This document shows, in pieces, positions 39,926 to 49,216 of a stretch of DNA of 64,000 nt. The stretch covers positions 62,001 to 126,000 of the forward strand of contig NZ_JAAGAA010000006.1 in the NCBI RefSeq assembly GCF_010435965.1, given 5' to 3'. Under the pieces are notes generated by a model. That model searched no databases. It worked only from the letters and a program-made list of their open reading frames with translations, and was not told the DNA's origin. Position 1 is the stretch's first letter. Each line of letters opens with the position of its first letter. Both the position numbers and the translations under genes were made by a program. Source of the DNA: Crenobacter caeni (lineage in GTDB: Bacteria; Pseudomonadota; Gammaproteobacteria; Burkholderiales; Chromobacteriaceae).

Positions 39926-39999
39926 TGGATTGAAGTATCTGCACTGCGTAAGATGCACGCATCGAAAGCCAACCGAACCACCCAAAAGGAGAAAACAGC

Positions 40000-40563
40000 A
40001 TGATCTCGATCAATTCCGAAGTGAAGCCGTTCACCGCCCAGGCCTTCCACGGCGGCAAGTTCATCACCGTGTCCGACGCTGACCTGAAGGGCAAGTGGTC
40101 GGTGGTGTTCTTCTACCCGGCCGACTTCACCTTCGTCTGCCCGACCGAACTGGGCGACCTGGCCGACAACTACGCCGAATTCCAGAAGCTCGGCGTCGAA
40201 ATCTACGCCGTGTCGACCGACACCCACTTCACCCACAAGGCGTGGCACGACACCTCCGACACCATCGGCAAGATCCAGTACCCGATGATCGGCGACCCGA
40301 CCGGCACCATCACCCGCAACTTCGGCGTGATGATCGAAGAGGCCGGCCTGGCAGACCGCGGTACCTTCGTGATCGACCCGGAAGGCAAGGTACAGATCAT
40401 CGAAGTGAACGCAGGCGGCATCGGCCGTGACGCGCTGGAACTGCTGCGCAAGGTCAAGGCGGCCCAGTACGTCGCCAGCCACCCGGGCGAAGTGTGCCCG
40501 GCTAAGTGGAAGGAAGGCGACGCCACCCTGGCACCGTCGCTCGACCTGGTCGGCAAGATCTAA
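40000..40563 (+). CDS. ahpC: alkyl hydroperoxide reductase subunit C
   Basis: A 187-residue typical 2-Cys peroxiredoxin. The peroxidatic Cys47 lies in FTFVCPTEL and the resolving Cys166 in [10 protein letters not shown], both at standard positions. It reduces hydrogen peroxide, organic peroxides and peroxynitrite and is recycled by AhpF, encoded next. A ribosome-binding site AAGGAGAA precedes the ATG. The upstream region has an OxyR-like site and two palindromes. A terminator between ahpC and ahpF would lower ahpF expression. Confidence 0.97.
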   Translation: MISINSEVKPFTAQAFHGGKFITVSDADLKGKWSVVFFYPADFTFVCPTELGDLADNYAEFQKLGVEIYAVSTDTHFTHKAWHDTSDTIGKIQYPMIGDPTGTITRNFGVMIEEAGLADRGTFVIDPEGKVQIIEVNAGGIGRDALELLRKVKAAQYVASHPGEVCPAKWKEGDATLAPSLDLVGKI

Positions 40564-40620
40564 GGCTGCCCGAAATAAATCCCGCCGCCCGCACTGGGCG
40601 GCCGGGGTTTTCACCGCAAA

Positions 40621-40643
40621 GCGGCCTCGCCGAGGCCGCTTTT
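40621..40643 (+). terminator. terminator between ahpC and ahpF
   Basis: GCGGCCTC (40621-40628) pairs with GAGGCCGC (40632-40639) around a 3-nt loop and is followed by TTTT. It may act as a partial terminator setting the ahpC:ahpF ratio. Confidence 0.7.
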
Positions 40644-40671
40644 CAATGAATGCCCACAGAGGAAAACCGTG

Positions 40672-42225
40672 ATGCTCGACGCACAGATCAAAACCCAGCT
40701 TGCCGCCTACCTCGAAAAACTGCAGCGCCCGATCGAACTTGTCGCCAGCCTTGACGACAGCGCGAAGGCGCAGGAAATGCGCACGCTTTTGGGCGAAATC
40801 GCCGCGCTGTCGGACAAGGTCAGCCTCCGCGACGACGGCCAGCACGCGCTGCGCCCGTCGTTCGGCGTCGCTAGCGAAGGCGAAGCGCCGCGCATCCACT
40901 TTGCCGGCATACCGATGGGGCACGAGTTCACCTCGCTGGTGCTCGCGCTGTTGCAGACCGGCGGCCACCCGCCCAAGGTCTCGGCCGATACCATCGCCGC
41001 GATCCGCGCGCTGCCAGGCCCGCTCAATTTCGAGACCTTCGTCTCGCTGTCCTGCCATAACTGCCCGGACGTGGTGCAGGCGCTCAACCTGATCGCCGTG
41101 CTCAACCCGGGGGCGACCAGCACCATGATCGACGGCGCGCTGTTCCAGGGCGAAGTCGACCGTCGCCAGGTGATGGCGGTGCCGACCGTGTTCGTCAACG
41201 GCGAACACTTCGGCCAGGGCCGGATGGGCATCGAGGAAATCGTCGCCCGCCTCGACACCGGCGCCGCCGGCCGCGACGCGGAAAAACTTAATGCGAAAGA
41301 CGCGTTCGACGTGCTGGTGGTCGGCGGCGGCCCGGCCGGCGCTTCCGCCGCGATCTACGCCGCACGCAAGGGCATCCGCACCGGCGTCGCCGCCGAGCGT
41401 TTCGGCGGTCAGGTGATGGACACGCTCGCCATCGAGAACTTCATCTCGGTGAAGGAAACCGAAGGTCCGAAGCTCGCGATGGCGCTCGAAGAACACGTGA
41501 AGCAGTACGACGTCGACGTGATGAACCTGCAAAAGGCGACCAAGCTCACGGCGGGTGACCTGATCGAGGTGACGCTGGAAAACGGCGCGGTGCTGAAGAG
41601 CAAGTCGGTGATCATCGCCACCGGCGCGCGCTGGCGCGAGATGAACGTGCCGGGCGAGAAGGAATACCGCGGCCGCGGCGTCGCCTACTGCCCGCACTGC
41701 GACGGCCCGCTGTTCAAGGGCAAGCGCGTCGCGGTGATCGGCGGCGGCAACTCCGGCGTCGAGGCGGCGATCGATCTGGCCGGCGTCGTCAGCCATGTCA
41801 CGCTGCTCGAATTCGACAGCGCGCTCAGAGCCGACGCGGTGCTGCAGCAGAAGCTCGCGAGCCTGCCCAACGTGACCGTCGTCAAGAGCGCGCAGACCAC
41901 CGAAGTGACCGGCGACGGCAACAAGGTGAACGGCCTCGCCTACCTCGACCGTGTCAGCGGCGAAGCGCGCCATGTCGAACTGGAGGGCGTGTTCGTGCAG
42001 ATCGGCCTGTTGCCGAACACCGACTGGCTCAAGGGCACGCTGGAATTGAGCAACCGCGGCGAGATCGTGATCGACGCCCGTGGCCAGACCTCGCTGCCGG
42101 GCGTATTCGCCGCCGGCGACTGCACGACGGTGCCGTACAAACAGATCATCGTCGCCATGGGCGAAGGCGCGAAGGCTTCGCTTGGCGCGTTCGACCACCT
42201 GATCCGCAGTTCGGCCGGCAAGTAA
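40672..42225 (+). CDS. ahpF: alkyl hydroperoxide reductase subunit F
   Basis: A 517-residue FAD-dependent NADH:AhpC reductase. The N-terminal double thioredoxin fold has Cys128/Cys131 (SCHNCP). The thioredoxin-reductase-like part has the FAD motif [12 protein letters not shown], the redox pair Cys340/Cys343 (YCPHCD), the NAD motif [12 protein letters not shown], and the end [23 protein letters not shown] precedes a GTG-ATG pair; ATG at 40672 is used. It is cytoplasmic and pairs with AhpC. Confidence 0.96.
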   Translation: MLDAQIKTQLAAYLEKLQRPIELVASLDDSAKAQEMRTLLGEIAALSDKVSLRDDGQHALRPSFGVASEGEAPRIHFAGIPMGHEFTSLVLALLQTGGHPPKVSADTIAAIRALPGPLNFETFVSLSCHNCPDVVQALNLIAVLNPGATSTMIDGALFQGEVDRRQVMAVPTVFVNGEHFGQGRMGIEEIVARLDTGAAGRDAEKLNAKDAFDVLVVGGGPAGASAAIYAARKGIRTGVAAERFGGQVMDTLAIENFISVKETEGPKLAMALEEHVKQYDVDVMNLQKATKLTAGDLIEVTLENGAVLKSKSVIIATGARWREMNVPGEKEYRGRGVAYCPHCDGPLFKGKRVAVIGGGNSGVEAAIDLAGVVSHVTLLEFDSALRADAVLQQKLASLPNVTVVKSAQTTEVTGDGNKVNGLAYLDRVSGEARHVELEGVFVQIGLLPNTDWLKGTLELSNRGEIVIDARGQTSLPGVFAAGDCTTVPYKQIIVAMGEGAKASLGAFDHLIRSSAGK

Positions 42226-42245
42226 GCCCCGGCCTTCCCCGCCAG

Positions 42246-42271
42246 ACCGCCCGCCTTAAGCGGGCGGTTTG
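42246..42271 (+). terminator. ahpF terminator
   Basis: ACCGCCCGC (42246-42254) pairs with GCGGGCGGT (42260-42268), followed by a short T-run. Confidence 0.65.
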
Positions 42272-42338
42272 CATTTCCCCCGCCCCCCCGCCCGGATCCA
42301 CCCTCACCCCCGCGCAGCGCACGTTCATGGCCGCCGGC

Positions 42339-42354
42339 TGTGAAATAGTTCACA
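42339..42354 (+). promoter_or_regulatory. CRP-type palindrome
   Basis: TGTGA-N6-TCACA is a perfect match to the core CRP/FNR-family consensus and is embedded in an 8-bp inverted repeat GCTGTGAA/TTCACAGC (42337-42356). It lies about 175 bp upstream of the exported-protein gene at 42527. The rest of the 42272-42526 intergenic DNA shows no gene. Confidence 0.5.
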
Positions 42355-42526
42355 GCGCCTGTCGACCGTGCCGGCCGCGTGCCAACATGCCGCCCTCCTC
42401 ATCAGGAACATTCGCGAGGGTCGCCACCGCGACGGCACGCCAGGCTGATGGCGCGCGTAAGGCATGGCAGCGCATCCATGCGCGTACCCACCGCATGAAC
42501 TCAAGCACTCCCCAAAAGGGCTGAAC

Positions 42527-42889
42527 ATGAAAAAACTGATCATTCCGCTGTTTGTGGCGGCCGTCTCGACTTTTCCGGCTACGAGCCACGCGGGCTCCGT
42601 CGACGGAAAGCTGACCAAGATCCGCGCTTACGAACAAGGCGGCAAGATCGAATTCAAGTCCCGCATCCCCAACGTCAGCTTCTCGCTGCGCAAGGGCGAC
42701 ATACTCAAGGCCATGACCCGCCGCGGCAAGACCCGCGCGGTGGCGGACCTGGAGAAGAACGGCCTGATCATCGACACCGAACGCAAGGCCATGGTGACGC
42801 TCGACCGAGTCGGCGACGGCCTGTACATCCGCGGCAGGACGATGACCATGTTTGTCACCGAACGCGAACTGGAAAACGTCCGCGGCTAA
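42527..42889 (+). CDS. hypothetical exported 120-residue protein
   Basis: Not recognised. A signal peptide covers residues 1-22 (MKKLIIPLFVAAVSTFPATSHA, cleavage after SHA), so the product is periplasmic or outer. The mature part of about 98 residues is basic and looks beta-rich (GKLTKIRAYEQGGKIEFKS, then GLIIDTERKAMVTLDRV). No cysteine or metal motif is visible. A ribosome-binding site AAAGGG lies upstream. It has its own strong terminator, and a CRP-type palindrome lies in its promoter region. Confidence 0.65.
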   Translation: MKKLIIPLFVAAVSTFPATSHAGSVDGKLTKIRAYEQGGKIEFKSRIPNVSFSLRKGDILKAMTRRGKTRAVADLEKNGLIIDTERKAMVTLDRVGDGLYIRGRTMTMFVTERELENVRG

Positions 42890-42905
42890 GGCACGCAAAG
42901 CAGAC

Positions 42906-42942
42906 AAAGGCGCAGCAAGTTTTCACTTGCTGCGCCTTTGTG
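42906..42942. terminator. strong terminator between converging genes
   Basis: A perfect 15-bp stem (42906-42920 with 42925-42939) with a TTTC loop lies between the exported-protein gene and hmuV. It could stop transcription from both sides. Confidence 0.8.
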
Positions 42943-42958
42943 TTTGCCGGGGCCCGGC

Positions 42959-43736
<778 letters not shown>

Positions 43737-43744
<8 letters not shown>

Positions 43745-44732
43745 CGATCAGGCTCCTTTGCTGGCGGGCGAACAGCCAGACGAAGAACGGCGGGCCGGCA
43801 AACGCGGCGACCAGCCCGACCGGCAGGTCGACCGGCCACACCAGCGTGCGCGCCAGCGTATCGGCCGCGAGCAGGAACAGCGCGCCCGCCCACGCCGAGA
43901 GCAGGATCAGCCGGCGGCGGCAGCCGCCGACCAGCACCGCGACCAGGTTGGGCACCATCATGCCGACAAAGCCGATCACGCCGGAGAGCGCGACCGCACC
44001 GCCGGTCGCCAGCGCCGCGCCGACGGCGGCCAGGCGCCGCGTTCGGCGCACGTCGACGCCGAGCGAGCGCGCGGCGTCCTCGCCCAGCAGCAGGCAGTCG
44101 AGGTCGCGCGCGATCCAAAGCAACAGCAGCAGCCCCGCCAGCGCGGCCGCCGCGCACGCGACAAGGCGCTCGCCGGTCGCCGACGCCAGGTTGCCGGCGA
44201 GCCACGCGCTGGCCGAGCGCAGCGTCAGATCGTCGGACATGAAGAGGATCAGGCTGATCAGCGCGCCGCAGAAGGCGCCGACCACCAGCCCCATCAGCAG
44301 CAAGCCGGCAAGCCCGCCGCGCACCAGGCGCGACAGCGCGAGGATCAGCCAGGTCGCCGCGAGGCCGCCGCCGAAGGCGGCCAAGGGCAAGGACAGGCTG
44401 CCCGCGCCCAGCGCGAGCACGCACACTACCGCGAGCGCGGCGCCGCTGGACGTGCCGACCAGCCCGGGGTCGGCCAGCGGGTTGCGGAACAGCGCCTGCA
44501 AGGCGGCGCCGCTGGCCGCGAGCGCCGCGCCGACCGTCAGCGCGGTCAGGATGCGCGGCACGCGCAGCGCCTGTGTCAGCGGGTCGGCCAGGTCCGGCCA
44601 GGCAAGGCTGCCGCCCTGGCTTGAGAGCGCGAGTAGCGGCAGCAGCAACGTCGCGGCAGCCAGGGCCGCGCACAGCATGGCCATCGGCGTAGGCCGGGCA
44701 CGCGTAGCCGGGCGCACAAGCGTCAGCGCCAT
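43737..44732 (-). CDS. hmuU: heme ABC transporter permease
   Basis: A 331-residue FecCD-family permease with about nine to ten membrane segments. ALQALFRNPLADPGLVGTSSGA is split here by the family consensus: LFRNPLADPGLVG followed by TSSGAALA is diagnostic, and VGFVGMMVPNLV-like IGFVGMMVPNLVAVL matches the cytoplasmic loop that contacts HmuV. The start at 44732 lies just after the hmuT stop. Inner-membrane channel for heme. Confidence 0.93.
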
Positions 44733-44733
44733 G

Positions 44734-45525
44734 TCACAGCCTCCGCAGGCGGTCGACGACGGCCGGGCTATCCAGCGTGACCATCATCGCGTCGCGCGCG
44801 CTCATCTCGACGACCTTGCCGCTGCGCCCCGCCGCCGTCGCGGCGATTTCCGGGCGCCTGGCGAACGCTGCGGCGCCGCCGTGCACCGGCGCGTTGTGCG
44901 CGGCCAGCACGATCACGTCCGGCGCGAGCGTGCGCCACGCCTCGCGCGACAATACCTTGTAGCCCTGGATGCCGGCGGCCGCGTTGACGCCGCCGGCGGC
45001 TGCGATCAGCGTGTCGGCCGGCGTGCCGCGCCCGGCGACCATCGCGCCGTCGTAGCTGACGAGATAGCGGCGGGCGGTCGGTTTGCGGGGCGCCATCTTC
45101 GCCTGCCAGTCGCGCGCGAGCGCGTCGGCCGCGGCGCGTTTGTCGATCAGCGTGCCGACCCGGCGGATTGCCTGCGCGAAATCGCTGCCGTCCTCGGCGA
45201 GCGCCACCTGCTCGGCACGCACGCCGACCGCGCGCAGTTGCGGCCACAGCGTCGGCGGCTGCGCCGCGCTGCTGCCGATCGCCAGCGTCGGCCGGCTGCC
45301 CGCGATGGTCTCGGCCGACAGCGAGCGCATGAAGCCGATCTCGCTGGCGTGCGCCAACTCTCGCATGCGGCTGGCACGGTCGCGGGCGACCACCTCGTTC
45401 GCGGCGCCGAGCGCGACGACGATCTCGGCAACATCGCTGGTGAGCACCGCGATGCGCTCGGCCGCGTGCGCGCCGGAGCCGAGCACGCCCATCGAGAGCG
45501 CGAGGGCAAGCAGGGGCTTACGCAT
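44734..45525 (-). CDS. hmuT: periplasmic heme-binding protein
   Basis: A 263-residue substrate-binding protein of the iron/heme class. A signal peptide ends around residue 22 (GAHAAER). RIAVLTSDVAEIVVALGA is the N-terminal lobe start and VVARDRASRMREL the conserved hinge-side segment. The start at 45525 was chosen for the signal peptide; the longer frame upstream lies within hmuS. It overlaps the hmuS end by 8 bp and is followed by hmuU. Confidence 0.92.
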   Translation of the reverse strand: MRKPLLALALSMGVLGSGAHAAERIAVLTSDVAEIVVALGAANEVVARDRASRMRELAHASEIGFMRSLSAETIAGSRPTLAIGSSAAQPPTLWPQLRAVGVRAEQVALAEDGSDFAQAIRRVGTLIDKRAAADALARDWQAKMAPRKPTARRYLVSYDGAMVAGRGTPADTLIAAAGGVNAAAGIQGYKVLSREAWRTLAPDVIVLAAHNAPVHGGAAAFARRPEIAATAAGRSGKVVEMSARDAMMVTLDSPAVVDRLRRL

Positions 45526-46564
45526 CTTCGCCCTCCAGCACCGAAAGTTCGCACAGGAGCTTGCGCCACTCGGGCCGCTCGCTGTGGCCGCCCTTGCGCT
45601 CGCCGAACAGTGTGAGCAGGGACACGCCGGCGGCGTCGAACAGCTCGAGCGAGGTGACCACACCGTTATCGCCCGGCTTGTGGGCGACCCATGCCTCGGT
45701 CACCTTGGGCATGTCAAGGTGCAGGCTGAAGGCGGGGTCGAGAATGTTCAGCCAGTTGCCGCGCACCTCGACCCGGTCGATGGTGCCGGTGTGGATCTGG
45801 ATCACCCCGCTGTTGCCGGCGAACGCCATCATCGGCACCCGGGTCGCCGCCACGCGGCGCAGCAGCGTCTCGACCGCGTCGGTGCGCACCCGCCACGCCT
45901 GGCCGGGCGGCGCCAGACGGAAGGCCTGGCGTCGCGTGAGCCGGTGGCGCCGCAGCAGCGGATGGAAGCCGTGCACGTCGCGCAGTGCCAGCCATTCGGA
46001 CTGGAATGCCGCCGCGTCGATTTCGCTGTCGGCAAGTTCGGCCGGCGCCGGCGCCACCGGTTCGGGAGAGGGCTCGTCGCGCTGGGTGGCAAAGCGCCTG
46101 ACCAGCGCGTCGAACGCGGCGACGTCACTGTCCGGGCGCAGGAACACCTTCTGGATCGCGGTGCCGTGCTTGTCGAAGAACTGCAGCGAACGGCGCTCGC
46201 CGCGGGCGTCGTTTGTCACCAGCGCGTACGCGTACGCCCAGCCGTAGAGGAAGAAACGCAGGTCGATCACCTCGTTGATCGCGAGACCGACCTTGCCCTC
46301 GAACTGGACGTTGCCGTAGTACCCGACCAGTTCGTGCACGCAGGCGTCGTTGCGCGCGAGCGCCATCACTTCACCCAAGGGCTCGATTGCCGAGAGCAGC
46401 GCCGGCAGATCCGCCGTATCCAGCGCACTCGCCCCAGGGTCGGCGTGCACGAGTTCGCACTCGGTAACGCCCAAGTGACGCGCGGCGTCGCGCGGGTAGA
46501 CGCCGGGCACCTCTTCGCGCAGGCGGGCGAGTTGTTCGATCAGGCTCAGGTTCGCCATGTCCAT
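45518..46564 (-). CDS. hmuS: hemin-degrading factor HmuS/HemS
   Basis: A 348-residue cytoplasmic HmuS/HemS/ChuS family protein with the usual two repeats (LLSAIEPLGEVMALARNDACVHE in the first, VPMMAFAGNSGVIQIHTG in the second). Members bind heme and some open it with reducing agents. AAGGAG precedes the ATG at 46564. It lies between the receptor gene hmuR and hmuT. Whether it degrades or only hands on heme here cannot be told from sequence. Confidence 0.9.
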   Translation of the reverse strand: MDMANLSLIEQLARLREEVPGVYPRDAARHLGVTECELVHADPGASALDTADLPALLSAIEPLGEVMALARNDACVHELVGYYGNVQFEGKVGLAINEVIDLRFFLYGWAYAYALVTNDARGERRSLQFFDKHGTAIQKVFLRPDSDVAAFDALVRRFATQRDEPSPEPVAPAPAELADSEIDAAAFQSEWLALRDVHGFHPLLRRHRLTRRQAFRLAPPGQAWRVRTDAVETLLRRVAATRVPMMAFAGNSGVIQIHTGTIDRVEVRGNWLNILDPAFSLHLDMPKVTEAWVAHKPGDNGVVTSLELFDAAGVSLLTLFGERKGGHSERPEWRKLLCELSVLEGEDA

Positions 46565-46602
46565 GGTGGTTCTCCTTGTTGCAGGGGAGCCGCTGTGCGG
46601 CT

Positions 46603-48828
46603 TCAGAAGTTGTACGAGTAGCTCGCGCTGAAGTTCCTGCCGGGCTGGGTGTAGCGCTCCAGCACCGCGTCGCCTGCGGCAAGGCCGCGCACGTCGGCGC
46701 TGTTCCAGTACTTGCGGTCGGTCAGGTTGAATACGCCGACGCGCAGCGTGCTGTGGCGGTCGGGTTGCCAGTACGCGGTCAGGTCGAGCGTCGCGTAGCC
46801 GGGCGCCTTGAATTGCCCTTCTTCCGCCACGCGGCGCTTTTGCGCGACGGCTTTGACGAAGGCTTCGGCGCCCCAGCTTTCGCTGTCGTAGCGCAGGCCG
46901 GCCACCGCGGTCAGCGGCGCGACCGAATCAAGCGGACGGTCGTCACTCTGGTTGCTGCCTTGCGCCCAGGCGACGCTGCCGGCGAGGCGCCAGCCCGGGG
47001 CGAAGCGCCAGCCGGCCTTGGCTTCGGCACCGTGGATGCTGACGCGGCCGATGTTCTGGTACTGCGATTCGAACGAGCCGGGGCGCGCCGCGCCGCCGAT
47101 GCCGTTGCCGTTGCTGTCGCCCGACAGCGTCACCAGTTCGATGAAGTCGCGGTAGCGGTTGGCGTAGGCGGTCAGCCCGAAGTCGACGCTTTCCCACTGT
47201 CCCTTGAGGCCGAGCTCGACGCCGCGGCTGGTTTCCGACTTGAGGTTCGGGTTGGCGACCACCTCGTAGCCGTGCGTCTGGTTCGCGTACACCATGTTCG
47301 CGTCGTCGAACGGCGGTGCCCTGAACCCGGTCGAGAGCTGCACGAAACCTGTGTAGTGGTCCGCGAACGGCACGGACAGGCCGAACTTGGGCGAGAGCGC
47401 CTGGTCGCTGAACGCAGGCACCGCGCCCGCCGGGTTGGCGTTGAGGTAAGCCTTATCGGTGTGGGCACGCATGCGGTAGTAGTCCCAGCGCAGGCTGGGC
47501 GAGGCGAGCATGCCGCCGGGCAACGCGATCTCGTCCTGCACGAAGACGCCGACCCGGTCGGACGTGCTGTCCGGGAAGGTCTTGCTCGGGAAGGTCTCGC
47601 CGGCGACGACATTGCTGGTGCTGCCGTTGGCCTTGACTTCGACCTTGTCGCGCGGGCGGCTGGTCTCGGTGCGGCTCGCGTCCAGCCCCCACACCAAGCT
47701 GTGTTCGAGGCCCGCCCAATTGAAACGCTGACGGGCGTCGAGGCTCAGGCCGCGGCTGGTTTGCTCGAAGCCGTAATCGGAGACGCGCCGCGCGCCGTCG
47801 CTGCGCCACTCGACGCTGTCGTCGCTGTTGTCGAGTTTCTGCGCGTACAGTTTGACGTCCAGCTGTTCGAGCGTGCCCAGTTCCCTGCCCTGCCACGTAA
47901 GCGAGACGCGGTCACGGCGGACGGTGTCGGTGGCGTCCAGCCGGTCGACGCCGGCAACGCTGACAGCCCCCATCTTGCGCGGCGCGGTACGCGCGCTGAC
48001 GACGTCGGTGTCGGTGCGGCGGCGGTAGTGTTCGAGCGCAAGCTCCAGCCGCTGGCCGGCCAGCGGCTGCCAACCGAACTTGGCGAGCACGCTGTCGCTC
48101 GTCCAGTCCTGCGGGTTGGGGGCGGTGCGCGTCTTGGCGCTTGCGGGCGTGCTCGCGTCGTTATCGCCCTGGTTGCGGGTTTCGTGGCCGCGCCGGTGCG
48201 TCGCGAGCAGCATCGCCTCGGTGCGCTCGCCCTTGAGCGCGAGCCTAGCCGACAGGCCGCTTGACGCGTCGGCCGAGGCGCCGAGAACCTTCACGCCGCC
48301 ACCGACAGCCTCGCCCGGCGCCAGCAGGTCTTCCGCCTGCAAGGTCCGGTAACCGACCACCCCGCCGATCGCGTCCGAGCCGTACAGGCTGGAGAACGGC
48401 CCCTTGACGATGTCGATCGCACGCAGCGTTTCCAGGTCGATGTACTCGCGGCCGGAGACGAAGCCGTTGGCGTTGCCGCCGCCGGCGTAGGCGTCGGGCA
48501 GGCGGATGCCGTCGACCAGCATCAGGATGCGGTTGCCGTCGATGCCGCGGATGGTATAGCCGGCGTTGCCGCGCCTGGCCGGGTCGCTGGCGACCTCGAC
48601 CCCCGGCTCGTACTTGACGGCTTCGGCCATGTCTTGGGCGAGCGTCGCGTCGAGCTTGTGGCGCGATACCACCACGGTGTTGGGGGCCGTCTCGGCGAGC
48701 GATTTCTCGGTGCGGTGCGCGGTCACCTCGACCGTTTCCAGCCTGTCCAGCTGGACCGAGGTTTCGGCAAAGGCCGGCCACGCCGAGGCGAGGCCGATGA
48801 AGAGCGGGGTCAGACGAAAGCGGGCCAT
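46603..48828 (-). CDS. hmuR: TonB-dependent heme/hemoglobin receptor
   Basis: A 741-residue outer-membrane receptor. Signal peptide ends near residue 21 (AFA-ET). A TonB-box-like ETVEVTA follows. The plug domain (about 40-150) has YTIRGIDGNRILMLVDGIR. Heme-receptor motifs FRAP (GFRAPPF) and NPNL, with a His between them, are present. The protein ends in Phe, as beta-barrels do (SYSYNF). AAGGAAG precedes the start at 48828. It follows hemP by 73 bp and is Fur-controlled by inference. Confidence 0.93.
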   Translation of the reverse strand: MARFRLTPLFIGLASAWPAFAETSVQLDRLETVEVTAHRTEKSLAETAPNTVVVSRHKLDATLAQDMAEAVKYEPGVEVASDPARRGNAGYTIRGIDGNRILMLVDGIRLPDAYAGGGNANGFVSGREYIDLETLRAIDIVKGPFSSLYGSDAIGGVVGYRTLQAEDLLAPGEAVGGGVKVLGASADASSGLSARLALKGERTEAMLLATHRRGHETRNQGDNDASTPASAKTRTAPNPQDWTSDSVLAKFGWQPLAGQRLELALEHYRRRTDTDVVSARTAPRKMGAVSVAGVDRLDATDTVRRDRVSLTWQGRELGTLEQLDVKLYAQKLDNSDDSVEWRSDGARRVSDYGFEQTSRGLSLDARQRFNWAGLEHSLVWGLDASRTETSRPRDKVEVKANGSTSNVVAGETFPSKTFPDSTSDRVGVFVQDEIALPGGMLASPSLRWDYYRMRAHTDKAYLNANPAGAVPAFSDQALSPKFGLSVPFADHYTGFVQLSTGFRAPPFDDANMVYANQTHGYEVVANPNLKSETSRGVELGLKGQWESVDFGLTAYANRYRDFIELVTLSGDSNGNGIGGAARPGSFESQYQNIGRVSIHGAEAKAGWRFAPGWRLAGSVAWAQGSNQSDDRPLDSVAPLTAVAGLRYDSESWGAEAFVKAVAQKRRVAEEGQFKAPGYATLDLTAYWQPDRHSTLRVGVFNLTDRKYWNSADVRGLAAGDAVLERYTQPGRNFSASYSYNF

Positions 48829-48901
48829 GCAAACTTCCTTGTCGGGTTGTTGGCTGGCTCGCGCTGGGCGCTGGCTGGCTGGGGCGGGTCGGGGCCCGGA
48901 T

Positions 48902-49063
48902 TTACTTGATCAGGATCAGCTTGTTGTTGCTGGTCAGGCGCAGCCGGTAGATTTCGCCGGCGTGTTCGATGGTCACTTCGCGTGCGCGGCCGAACAGCCG
49001 CGTGCTTTGCAGGTGCGGGCCCTCTACCGGCTTGGGCGCCGCGGGTGGGGTTGTGTGGTTCAT
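48902..49063 (-). CDS. hemP: hemin uptake protein HemP
   Basis: A 53-residue HemP family protein. The C-terminal half, with AGEIYRLRLTSNNKLILIK, matches the family, in which the RLT-x-NxKLIL motif is nearly constant. Small HemP proteins precede heme receptor genes in many proteobacteria, and some act as transcription activators of the receptor. The start at 49063 follows GAGGGA. Its promoter overlaps a near-perfect Fur box. First gene of the hmu operon. Confidence 0.9.
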   Translation of the reverse strand: MNHTTPPAAPKPVEGPHLQSTRLFGRAREVTIEHAGEIYRLRLTSNNKLILIK

Positions 49064-49087
49064 GCTGTCCCTCGATGATTTTTTCAA

Positions 49088-49116
49088 ATGATAACGATTA
49101 TCATTCGTTATGACAA
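49088..49116 (-). promoter_or_regulatory. hemP promoter with Fur box
   Basis: On the minus strand, TTGTCA (49116-49111) and TATCAT (49093-49088) form a promoter with exactly 17-bp spacing. TGATAACGATTATCA (49089-49103) is a 7-1-7 Fur box with one mismatch to consensus and covers the spacer and -10. The site lies about 115 bp from hutW and may control both directions. Confidence 0.8.
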
Positions 49117-49216
49117 CAGCGGAAATGCTGCTGTTGCAATTGCGATACATTCTCGTTTAGCCTGAAAAAAGCCAGCCGCCGCCAGCCATCCTCACCCCTG
49201 AATCGCTGGAGACGAA

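Noticed and set aside
39883-42198. 771-codon open frame opposite ahpC-ahpF
   Set aside because: Antisense shadow of two well-supported genes; low-complexity His/Val/Arg-rich product without motifs.
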